Assembly: GCA_902363735.1 (NCBI GenBank) | Contig: CABJBA010000008.1 | Location: 124,001-188,000, forward strand | DNA length: 64,000 bases | Direction: 5' to 3' | Source: Clostridiaceae bacterium | GTDB lineage: Bacteria; Bacillota; Clostridia; Lachnospirales; Lachnospiraceae | Shown here: in pieces, positions 44,190 to 52,227 of the stretch | Layout: every line of letters starts with the position of its first letter | Position numbering within the stretch: position 1 is the first letter of the stretch | Program-made: the position numbers and the translations under genes | The notes under the pieces: model-generated | What the model was told of the DNA's origin: nothing | The model's database searches: none | The model's input: the letters and a program-made list of their open reading frames with translations, nothing else

Positions 44190-45962
44190 CTAATGAATCT
44201 CAAAATAATTTCCCGGATGCTGCTTGCACTTCTTTTTAATCTGAGCTATATCTTTGGAGAAATCATCTATAGCATGATAATCCCGTTTCTTATTTGATAT
44301 TCCCGCAACCGACAAACTGGCAATGGGGAAATTTTCCGTTACCCCGTTTCTGTTTTTAGAGACAATGTAGCCATTTTGAAGATCATCACTGCAATAAAGG
44401 GATGTAACCCGGGTAACAAATTCATCGATAACAGATTTGCAGTAAGCCTCTCCTTCGTGGTAATCGCATACAACAATAAAATCATCTCCCCCGATATGTC
44501 CGATAAACTCATCTCTGACAGCACATCTTTTCAAAATGTCAGCCACAAGCATAAGCATCATATCTCCGTTTTGAAAACCGTAAGCGTCATTGTATGCTTT
44601 AAAATTATCTATATCATAGTAAGTAATACAAAATGGCAGAGTCCCGCAGACCCGGTTTACAATTTCTTTTTCAATCAAAAGATTTCCCGGAAGACCTGTC
44701 AAAGGATTGGAATGTGCGGCAACGTCCAATTCAACTCTGGAACTGGTATCAAGCAAATCCTTTACTGTTACTATTCCAAAATACTTCCCCTCCCGTTCCA
44801 CCACGATAGGATTATAGAGTTCCTCAAAGGTCCGCTGCATGGCAAGCCTGGACACCTGGTTTACAGGGGTGTTGTAATCCACCTGCAAAAATCCGGTATT
44901 AATTATCTGGCGTATACTCTTTCTGATATTGAGATTAAACCCATATCTTCCCCCAAGGATTTCATGTAAGCTTGTCCTGGTCATAAATCCCACAGAAAGT
45001 TCTTTTTCCACAACAGTAAATTCGGTAATGCCGGGATTTAAGCGCAGTATTTCATAAACCGTCTCAACCTTTTCATCAGGAGAAAAAACACAGCCCGGCT
45101 TTGCCAGATGACCTATAATGGGATAAACAGAGTTCCTCACATGATTAATATACTTCTTTGCATAACACTGTTTAATCATTCTGACTTTTTCCGGCCCAAT
45201 ATCTACAAAGGCTTTCTGGGGAATTTCCAGAAAAAAACCTTGTCCAAGGTCAACCCCCAGCGTAATGAGGGCTTCCAGTTCTTCTTGAGTTTCAATCCCT
45301 TCCCCAATTAATTTAATGCCTGCGCCCTTTCCAAAGTCCACCAGAGCCTTACACAATAATTGTTTTATTCTGTCTTTGTCAATATTGCGGACAAGTGACT
45401 TATCAAGCTTGATCAGCCCCGGCTTCACCTCTGATATGACATTTAACGCAGAATAGCCTGCCCCCACATCGTCTATGGCAATTCCGTAATTTTGATTTTT
45501 ATAATGGCTGACTGAACCTAAAAACGCGTTGCTGTCCATAATAGCAACACGCTCTGTAATTTCAAATATTACATTGCGAAAATCCAGTCCGTACTCCTCC
45601 AGGCGGCTTTTGGTAAACCCGTTTTTAAAACTTTCGTCATGAATTATATTGGGATTTACATTGAGAAAAAGCTTCTTTTCCCTGTTCATACCCGCAGCTC
45701 CCTTTAAGGCTTTGATTCTGCACAATGTTTCAAGTTCCCATGCGCGATTGGTTCTATCTGCAGTCTTGAACATTTCTTCAATATTCATTTTCAAATTGTC
45801 TTTTGATATCCTGCTGAGAGCCTCATATCCAAAAATTTCTCCATTGGTTAATGATATAATGGGCTGATATACAGGCATGATGTATCCGCCTTCTATAATT
45901 TCATCAAGTTTCTGAGCATTAGTCCGCTCGGCAAGACGTTCATAAACCGACATAGCCTCCAT
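44190..45962 (-). CDS. EAL-CBS-GGDEF cyclic-di-GMP protein
   Basis: A 590-residue cytoplasmic protein. The EAL domain (about 20-265) has YEALSR with E47, N103, FEITER, DDVG at 164-167, K185 and E221, so phosphodiesterase activity is expected. Two CBS repeats (about 285-410) may bind nucleotides such as AMP. The C-terminal GGDEF domain reads GGDDF (491-495), a change of the catalytic Glu, so cyclase activity is doubtful; it may bind GTP as a regulator. I choose ATG at 45962, 9 nt after GGAGGAG; another ATG three codons on is possible. Confidence 0.9.
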   Translation of the reverse strand: MEAMSVYERLAERTNAQKLDEIIEGGYIMPVYQPIISLTNGEIFGYEALSRISKDNLKMNIEEMFKTADRTNRAWELETLCRIKALKGAAGMNREKKLFLNVNPNIIHDESFKNGFTKSRLEEYGLDFRNVIFEITERVAIMDSNAFLGSVSHYKNQNYGIAIDDVGAGYSALNVISEVKPGLIKLDKSLVRNIDKDRIKQLLCKALVDFGKGAGIKLIGEGIETQEELEALITLGVDLGQGFFLEIPQKAFVDIGPEKVRMIKQCYAKKYINHVRNSVYPIIGHLAKPGCVFSPDEKVETVYEILRLNPGITEFTVVEKELSVGFMTRTSLHEILGGRYGFNLNIRKSIRQIINTGFLQVDYNTPVNQVSRLAMQRTFEELYNPIVVEREGKYFGIVTVKDLLDTSSRVELDVAAHSNPLTGLPGNLLIEKEIVNRVCGTLPFCITYYDIDNFKAYNDAYGFQNGDMMLMLVADILKRCAVRDEFIGHIGGDDFIVVCDYHEGEAYCKSVIDEFVTRVTSLYCSDDLQNGYIVSKNRNGVTENFPIASLSVAGISNKKRDYHAIDDFSKDIAQIKKKCKQHPGNYFEIH

Positions 45963-46077
45963 AACAGCACACTCCTCCATACTTAGTTAGTCTCTTTTAG
46001 TTTATTTCCTTCTCTCAGGGGGAACAAGTAAATTTATGTAAATTCTATGTATCTCTTTTGTAAAGTACAAAAATAAA

Positions 46078-46112
46078 AATGAACCCTGCTCCTGCATCAT
46101 GCAGGCTCAGAG
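46078..46112 (-). terminator. Terminator of the opp operon
   Basis: On the minus strand GAAC...GCCTGCAT pairs with GCAGG...GTTC as an imperfect stem and runs into ATTTTTATTTTT. It lies 12 bp after the last ATPase gene. Confidence 0.75.
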
Positions 46113-46123
46113 TTCCGTTTCTT

Positions 46124-47050
46124 TTATTTTGTCCAGGACGCAAGTTCCTCCGGTGTTGCCAGAACATAATGCTGTCCTCCGATGTGCTGCTGTACTCCCT
46201 TTCCATAATCAATTCCGCTGGTTTTATAATCGTAGCTGATGGCCGTCCGGCTCCTCTCCTCAATGGGATTGGGCTGCGGTATAGCCGAAAGCAGGGACTT
46301 GGTATAGGGATGAACCGGATGATCAAAAATCTCATCCTTTGTTCCCGTTTCCACCAGATGTCCCAAATGGAGCACACCAATCCGGTCAGAAATATACTTT
46401 ACCATGGATAAATCATGGGCGATAAATAAATAGGCCGTATTGGTCCTGATCTGAATGTCCTTCATTAAGTTCACCACCTGGGCCTGAATGGACACATCAA
46501 GGGCACTGATTGCCTCATCGGCAATAATCAGATCCGGGTTCATGATCAGCGCCCTGGCAATGCCGATTCTCTGTCTCTGTCCACCGGAAAACTGATGCGG
46601 AAAACGGTCGGCATGCTCACTTGCAAGCCCCACCATATCCAGAATCTGATACACCTTATTCCTGCGTTCCTCCTGGCTATTACACAAATGGTGGATATCC
46701 AGCCCCTGGGCAATAATATCCATAACCTTCTTCCTTGGATTTAAACATGCCATTGGGTCCTGGAAAATCATCTGCATCTTGGTACGAAGAAGCTTTGTAT
46801 CTTTAGCAGAAAGCTTACCGGAAATATTCTGTCCGTTAAAAACAACCTCACCTGCTGTAGGCTCATACAGACGGATGATGGAACGCCCTATGGTGGACTT
46901 TCCGCTTCCTGATTCTCCAACCAGGCCATAAGTCTCTCCAGGATAAATTTCAAAGGAAACTCCATCCACCGCCCGGACTGTAAATTTACGGCTCATTTTA
47001 AAATACTGCTTTAAATCATTTACCTTTAACAGAGGCTCTCTCTTTTCCAT
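46124..47050 (-). CDS. oppF: Oligopeptide ABC transporter ATP-binding protein OppF-like
   Basis: A 308-residue ATPase: Walker A GESGSGKST, signature FSGGQRQRIGIA, Walker B LIIADEAIS, then the Opp-type C-terminal extension with HPYTKSLLSAIP. The N-terminal KVNDLKQYF is typical of OppF/DppF. AGGAGG lies 9 nt before ATG. It follows OppD by 2 bp in the five-gene opp operon and forms the ATPase heterodimer with it. Confidence 0.92.
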   Translation of the reverse strand: MEKREPLLKVNDLKQYFKMSRKFTVRAVDGVSFEIYPGETYGLVGESGSGKSTIGRSIIRLYEPTAGEVVFNGQNISGKLSAKDTKLLRTKMQMIFQDPMACLNPRKKVMDIIAQGLDIHHLCNSQEERRNKVYQILDMVGLASEHADRFPHQFSGGQRQRIGIARALIMNPDLIIADEAISALDVSIQAQVVNLMKDIQIRTNTAYLFIAHDLSMVKYISDRIGVLHLGHLVETGTKDEIFDHPVHPYTKSLLSAIPQPNPIEERSRTAISYDYKTSGIDYGKGVQQHIGGQHYVLATPEELASWTK

Positions 47051-47052
47051 AC

Positions 47053-48141
47053 CTATCTCGCCTCCTTTTCTGTAACCAGTCCATCTTTTAACATCGTATC
47101 AATTCTCTTTTTCAGTTCTTCCGGCATAGAAACCTGAGGAGCCTTCTCATGAAGGAGCCAGGTCGCCGCATAATGAGTATCCGATATTTTAAACATAGGC
47201 GGTTCTTTCTTAAAATCGATGTTTAAAGCATAAATATTCCTAGGCGCAAAAGAATCTCCGTCTACACGTCCAAGAAGATTGGGAGGGCTTCCGGGAATGG
47301 TATAAAGCTTGTCATCTGTGCTGTTCAAGTCCGGCATAGCCGATAACAGCCCCCATGTGTAAGGATGTCTGGGCTGATAAAAAATCTCCTCAGTTGTACC
47401 CATTTCCACAACCTTGCCCGCATACATCACTTCAACATAATCCGCAACCTTAGCCACCACTCCTAAATCGTGGGTGATATATATAACTGAAATTCCTGTT
47501 TTTGCCTGAATATCCTTTATAAGCTCCAGAATTTTAGCCTGAATGGTCACATCCAAGGCCGTAGTCGGCTCATCGCAAATCAGCAGCTCAGGATCACAGG
47601 ACAAGGCAATGGCAATAACCACTCTCTGTCTCATACCGCCGGAAAGCTGATGGGGATAGTTCTTCATCCTTTTCTCCGGGTCTGTAATGCCTACCAGGTC
47701 TAACAGCTTGATTGCCTTTTCATAGGCTTCTTTCTTTGGAGTATGGTAATGGTAGATCATTCCCTCCATAATCTGTGCGCCTATGGTCATGGTGGGGTTT
47801 AAGGAGGTCATAGGATCCTGGAATACCATGGCAATCCTCTTGCCGTTGATCCGGCTTCTCATTTCCTTTTTTGAAAGAGTGAGCAGGTCCGTTACCACTT
47901 CTTCATCTCCCCGGTTATATGTGAACTCGATGTTTCCGCTGTTGATCTTTCCGTTACTGCTTAAGATGCCCATAATTGCCTTTACCGTTACCGATTTACC
48001 GCTGCCGCTTTCTCCTACGATAGCAAGAGTTTCCCCCTTATACAGAGAAAGGTTCATACCCCTGATTACATTTACTTCACCAGCTGAGGTTTTAAAGGAT
48101 ATGGACAAATCCTTGATTGATAAAATCTTTTTCTTTTCCAT
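47053..48141 (-). CDS. oppD: Oligopeptide ABC transporter ATP-binding protein OppD-like
   Basis: A 362-residue ATPase: Walker A GESGSGKSV, signature LSGGMRQRVVIA, Walker B LLICDEPTTALD, and the OppD-type tail with HPYTWGLLSAMP and PGSPPNLL, but the Cys cluster of iron-sulfur-bearing OppD homologues is absent. Behind AGGAGG. Fourth gene of the operon. Confidence 0.92.
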   Translation of the reverse strand: MEKKKILSIKDLSISFKTSAGEVNVIRGMNLSLYKGETLAIVGESGSGKSVTVKAIMGILSSNGKINSGNIEFTYNRGDEEVVTDLLTLSKKEMRSRINGKRIAMVFQDPMTSLNPTMTIGAQIMEGMIYHYHTPKKEAYEKAIKLLDLVGITDPEKRMKNYPHQLSGGMRQRVVIAIALSCDPELLICDEPTTALDVTIQAKILELIKDIQAKTGISVIYITHDLGVVAKVADYVEVMYAGKVVEMGTTEEIFYQPRHPYTWGLLSAMPDLNSTDDKLYTIPGSPPNLLGRVDGDSFAPRNIYALNIDFKKEPPMFKISDTHYAATWLLHEKAPQVSMPEELKKRIDTMLKDGLVTEKEAR

Positions 48142-48151
48142 CTTCCGCCTC

Positions 48152-49204
48152 CTACATTTCCTTCATCTTGGGATCAAACGCATCCCTGAGCCCGTCTGCC
48201 ATCATGTTAAAACTCAGCATAATAACTGCCAGCACAATTACCGGGAAGATAATCATATAAGGATGAGTTGTAAACGACTTAAATGCATCACTGATCAGGG
48301 AACCTAAGGATGCAAGAGGCTGAGGTACTCCAAGACCGATAAATGCCAGGAATGCTTCGGTAAATATGGCGTTGGGAATAGAAAACATGGACATAATAAT
48401 CAACTGTCCGAAAATGTTAGGCAGTATTTCTTTAAAAATAATGAATAAATCCTTAGCCCCCAGTGTCTTGGAAGCCAGAATAAATTCCTGCTCCTTCAGC
48501 TTCAGCACCTGGGCTCTTGCAATTCTGCTCATTCCAATCCATCCGGTAATCGCCAGGGCAAGGGTAATGGTAACCAGACCCGGTTTAAATACCAGAATCA
48601 GGAGAGTGACAATTACAAGTGTAGGGATACCGTTCAGCACTTCGGAAATACGCTGTAAAACCATATCCACCTTGCCTCCGAAGTACCCTGAGACCAGGCC
48701 GTATATCATTCCAAAGCACATGTCGACAATAACAGCCACCAGGGCAATGTAAAGTGAGATTCTGGTTCCTGTCCAGGTTCTGGTAAAAATATCTCTTCCC
48801 AGAACATCGGTTCCAAACCAGTAATAAATATCTTCCAGCCCGGTAGTTGTACCATCCTTTGAAACGTATTTATTTTGGACAATGGTGCCTGTAGATGTGC
48901 TCATCTGTTCAGAACCATCAAAAATTCCCATTTTTTCCATTCCAGGGATTCTGGGAGCCAGGTTCTGATGGGCAATAATCTGAGAATTATAAGTGTGCTC
49001 CGTCATATGGGGGCCGATCACAGCCATGAGGATTACAAGCAGAATGAGAATGGTTCCCACAACTGCCCCTTTGTTCTTTGTAAACCTTGCCAGAATATCC
49101 TTCCACATGGGTTTGCTTGGAAAGGTTTCATCCACACGGGAGATTTTTTCCGCACCGACCAGTAAAAAGTCATCCGGTGCAAATTCAAATTCTGTTTTAT
49201 TCAT
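48152..49204 (-). CDS. oppC: Oligopeptide ABC transporter permease OppC-like
   Basis: A 350-residue permease. The N-terminal cytoplasmic stretch (FAPDDFLLVG) precedes six helices; the ATPase-coupling EAA loop reads ASKTLGAKDLFIIFKEILPN. The chosen ATG at 49204 lies 6 nt after AGGGGG and overlaps the oppB stop by eight bases. An extracellular loop after helix 1 is unusually long (about 90 residues), as in many clostridial OppC. Confidence 0.9.
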   Translation of the reverse strand: MNKTEFEFAPDDFLLVGAEKISRVDETFPSKPMWKDILARFTKNKGAVVGTILILLVILMAVIGPHMTEHTYNSQIIAHQNLAPRIPGMEKMGIFDGSEQMSTSTGTIVQNKYVSKDGTTTGLEDIYYWFGTDVLGRDIFTRTWTGTRISLYIALVAVIVDMCFGMIYGLVSGYFGGKVDMVLQRISEVLNGIPTLVIVTLLILVFKPGLVTITLALAITGWIGMSRIARAQVLKLKEQEFILASKTLGAKDLFIIFKEILPNIFGQLIIMSMFSIPNAIFTEAFLAFIGLGVPQPLASLGSLISDAFKSFTTHPYMIIFPVIVLAVIMLSFNMMADGLRDAFDPKMKEM

Positions 49205-50138
49205 GATCATCCCCCTTTGCCAGTCTGATTCTCGGATCAATAACACCGTAGAGAATATCCACCACGAGCATAATTCCAATATACATAATACTGTAAATAA
49301 AAGTCAGCGCCACAACCACGTTATAATCATTGGATTGAATTGCTGATACCAGAAGACTTCCGATTCCGGGTATGGAGAACAGTTTCTCAATTACCAGGCT
49401 TCCTGTCATCAGTCCCACCACCAGAGGAGCTAATACCGTGATAATAGGGATCAGGGCATTTCTCAAGGCGTGCTTGAAAATCAGGCGGAAGCTGTTTAAT
49501 CCCTTGCTTTCTGCCAAAAGCATGTAATCAGAACCCAGTACCTCTAACATCTCTGTTCTGGTAAAACGAGCCACTGTCGCTATGGTGAACATACAAAGAG
49601 ATATGGTGGGCATAACAGAAGAATAAACAGGGGCCTGCATCTGATAAAGCAGAGGGAACCACTTTAACCGGAATCCCAGGAAATAAATCAAAGCCATAGC
49701 AAATACATAGGATGGCAGGCTGACACCTAATACGGAAATAACAGTAGTAATGGTATCATAAATGGTATTATGCTTGATTGCTGCTATAATGCCCAGAATC
49801 AAACCGATAATTGTGCCGATTAAAATTGCCTGTCCTCCGATTCTTAAGGAAATAGGCAGTCTTGTTTCAAGCAGGGCTGTAATGGGCGTATTCTTGGATA
49901 TGGTATAGGAAACCCCAAAATCTCCGCTCAGCATTGCTCTGATGTAATTGAAGAAACGTACCATCAAGGGCTGATCCAGCCCATACTTCGCATTGAGGAT
50001 GGCCCGCTGGGTCTCCGTCAGCTTTTCGTCGTTAAATGGTGATCCGGGCATAAACTCCAGCATTAAAAACAATATCATCAGGATCACCAGCAGGGTCACG
50101 ACGGATATTGCAACCCGCTTCATTATATATTTTTTCAC
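49197..50138 (-). CDS. oppB: Oligopeptide ABC transporter permease OppB-like
   Basis: A 313-residue permease with the OppB N-terminus (MKRVAISVVTLLVILMILF), ALIEKLFSIPG-like SLVIEKLFSIPGIGSL and coupling loop LAESKGLNSFRLIFKHALRN. The start is GTG at 50138, 9 nt after AAGGAG; codons further upstream in frame lie in the intergenic hairpin. Confidence 0.9.
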   Translation of the reverse strand: MKKYIMKRVAISVVTLLVILMILFLMLEFMPGSPFNDEKLTETQRAILNAKYGLDQPLMVRFFNYIRAMLSGDFGVSYTISKNTPITALLETRLPISLRIGGQAILIGTIIGLILGIIAAIKHNTIYDTITTVISVLGVSLPSYVFAMALIYFLGFRLKWFPLLYQMQAPVYSSVMPTISLCMFTIATVARFTRTEMLEVLGSDYMLLAESKGLNSFRLIFKHALRNALIPIITVLAPLVVGLMTGSLVIEKLFSIPGIGSLLVSAIQSNDYNVVVALTFIYSIMYIGIMLVVDILYGVIDPRIRLAKGDDHE

Positions 50139-50173
50139 AAATACACACTCCTTGTCTGCAGTAAGCCAAAAAT

Positions 50174-50216
50174 AGTGACGCCGTCTTCTGTGGCAGGCAC
50201 ACTCGACAGCGTCACT
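50174..50216 (-). other. Intercistronic hairpin between oppA and oppB
   Basis: AGTGACGCCGTC (50174-50185) pairs with GACAGCGTCACT (50205-50216) with one C-A mismatch and has no U-tract. It likely stabilises the oppA message or attenuates downstream expression. Confidence 0.6.
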
Positions 50217-50258
50217 ACAATGCATTCCTGATAAAGCGGAACAGTCTGCTTCTACCGA

Positions 50259-51932
50259 TTAGTTCTTAACCGCATTTTTATAAATTCGATTGATGCCTAC
50301 GGAGTGGAATTCAACTCCTTCAACACCGGTCTTAATCATTACTGCATCGCCCTTCTGATATACAGGGAAAATAACAGCTTCGCTCATTGCAATCTCTTCT
50401 GCTTTCTTTAACGCTTCCCATCTTGCATCTACGTCAACAGCCAGTTCGCCTTTTGTAGCTGATTCGATGATTGCATCGTATTCTGCGTTAGACCAGAAAC
50501 CGTAGTTGTTAGGGCTGCCGGTTTTCCACATGCTCAGATAGGTCATTGGATCTGCATAGTCCGGTCCCCAACGGGTTAAACCAATTTCAAAGTCACCCTG
50601 CTGCATTCTTTCCACACGGTTTTTCTTTGGCATGGTCTGGAGCTCAATGGTGATACCCGGTAAGGTAGTCTGGATTTCAGACTGGATAAACTGTGCAACA
50701 TTGATAGCAGATTCTGTATCCTCTACAATCATGGTATACTTCAGTTCGCTTACCCCTAACTCAGCTTTTGCAGTCTCCCAATATTCAAGAGCCTTAGCCT
50801 TGTCAGTTTCAAAATAAGTTCCTGTAGTTTCACGGAAATCCTTTCCGTCAGGTCCGGTAGCCAGTAAAGTAGGAACTGCAAAGTCAGCTACAATGGAACC
50901 GTCCTTAAGGACATTCTTTGCCAAAGCTTCCTTATCATAGGATAAAGCAAAGGCCTTACGAAGGTTTACGTTCTCCAGTCCCTTTATCGTCTGGTTGGGA
51001 GACATATACCATAAGTATCCTGCCATAATGTTATGGAATTCAGGATCTGCCTGGAACTGCTCTACCTGTTCTCCCGAAAGAGCAGCCACGTCTAAATCAC
51101 CGTTCTGATAGGACAGCATAGTCTGCTGGGAATCCTTAATGATCTGATACTGAATGCCGTCTAAAGAAACCTTAGAAGCGTCCCAGTAAGTAGGGCTTTT
51201 AGCCAGTGTGACAGAGGTTGCAGCCGGCTCATAGGAAGTCATTATAAACGGTCCGTTTCCTAAAATGGTGGTCGGTGAGGTTCCGAAGCTGTCACCTGCA
51301 GTAGTAAAGAATTCTTCATTTACCGGCAGGAAGGAAGGAAATGACATCAGGGACTCAAAAAATGGAACCGGAACATCTAAGGAAACCACAAGAGTCTTAT
51401 CATCCTGGGCTGTTACACCAAGCTGGTCAGGAGCTACCTCGCCTGCCGTGATTGCCTCTGCGTTCTTAATACCGGCAATTCCGGCGATAAATGCATATTC
51501 ACTGGCTACAGCAGGATCTACCAGACGTCTCCATGCAAATACAAAATCATTTGCAGTTACGGGAGTACCGTTGCTCCATTGAGCATCTCTCAGCTTAAAG
51601 GTATAAGTTAAGCCATCATCGCTTTTCTCCTCGGATTCAGCCATTGCCAAAATCGGATTTCCTGCTTCATCAACAGAGTACAAACCCTCTGTGATTGCTG
51701 CAATTGCCTCAAAGGAAGTTCCGTCTGTGGCGATCTGGGGATCCATGGAAGCTATCTCCACATCAAAATGTACATTTAATATCTTGCCTGACCCAGCGTC
51801 TGTGCTGCCGCCCGCTTCGCTTCCGCTCTTTGTTGTCTCTGTACCAGTACCGGGCTTGCTGCCGCAGCCGGCCATCGAAAAGACTAACAGAGATCCGAGC
51901 ATGAGTGCAGCCAACTTACTAACTCTCTTCAT
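50259..51932 (-). CDS. oppA: Oligopeptide-binding lipoprotein OppA-like
   Basis: A 557-residue SBP_bac_5 lipoprotein. Signal peptide with lipobox FSMAGC, a Thr/Ser/Gly linker, then the peptide-binding domain (VHFDVEIASMDPQIATDG, FTLRDAQWSNGTPVTANDFVFAWRR here as FKLRDAQWSNG and DFVFAWRR). It binds peptides outside the cell for OppBCDF. AGGAGG before ATG and its own strong promoter. It follows GH9/RidA/D-amino-acid genes on the same strand, so the peptides may contain D-residues or be cell-wall derived; this is inference. Confidence 0.92.
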   Translation of the reverse strand: MKRVSKLAALMLGSLLVFSMAGCGSKPGTGTETTKSGSEAGGSTDAGSGKILNVHFDVEIASMDPQIATDGTSFEAIAAITEGLYSVDEAGNPILAMAESEEKSDDGLTYTFKLRDAQWSNGTPVTANDFVFAWRRLVDPAVASEYAFIAGIAGIKNAEAITAGEVAPDQLGVTAQDDKTLVVSLDVPVPFFESLMSFPSFLPVNEEFFTTAGDSFGTSPTTILGNGPFIMTSYEPAATSVTLAKSPTYWDASKVSLDGIQYQIIKDSQQTMLSYQNGDLDVAALSGEQVEQFQADPEFHNIMAGYLWYMSPNQTIKGLENVNLRKAFALSYDKEALAKNVLKDGSIVADFAVPTLLATGPDGKDFRETTGTYFETDKAKALEYWETAKAELGVSELKYTMIVEDTESAINVAQFIQSEIQTTLPGITIELQTMPKKNRVERMQQGDFEIGLTRWGPDYADPMTYLSMWKTGSPNNYGFWSNAEYDAIIESATKGELAVDVDARWEALKKAEEIAMSEAVIFPVYQKGDAVMIKTGVEGVEFHSVGINRIYKNAVKN

Positions 51933-52070
51933 AATGTCCTCCTCTATATTGCATAAGTACCGGATATTGTGAAAGAAACCCTTTAATATGTAACAAAAAA
52001 TGCAGTCAAAAAAATCAGGAGAATTTTTAGACTACATTGTCCGATACCTTATGCTTAAATTATCGTTGTT

Positions 52071-52100
52071 ATTATACACAATAATAATGTATTTTGTCAA
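52071..52100 (-). promoter_or_regulatory. Promoter of oppA
   Basis: TTGACA (52095-52100), 18-bp spacer, TATAAT (52071-52076) on the minus strand; a leader of about 130 nt follows in which I find no known riboswitch. Confidence 0.82.
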
Positions 52101-52151
52101 TATAATTTTGGAAACCTTTATTTCCTTTATATCCCTCTTCCATAAGTTCTA

Positions 52152-52189
52152 AGGTGTGGTTCCATATATTTATAGAAGAAACCACACCT
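52152..52189 (-). terminator. Terminator after the GH9 gene
   Basis: AGGTGTGGTT pairs with AACCACACCT around an 18-nt AT-rich loop; the U-tract is poor, so readthrough is possible. Confidence 0.6.
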
Positions 52190-52227
52190 AAATCACATCC
52201 GTTTATACCTTTTTATATGACTTTCCG

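Noticed and set aside
51933..52064. Riboswitch in the oppA leader
   Set aside because: The 130-nt leader has no conserved aptamer block or terminator/antiterminator pair that I can recognise.
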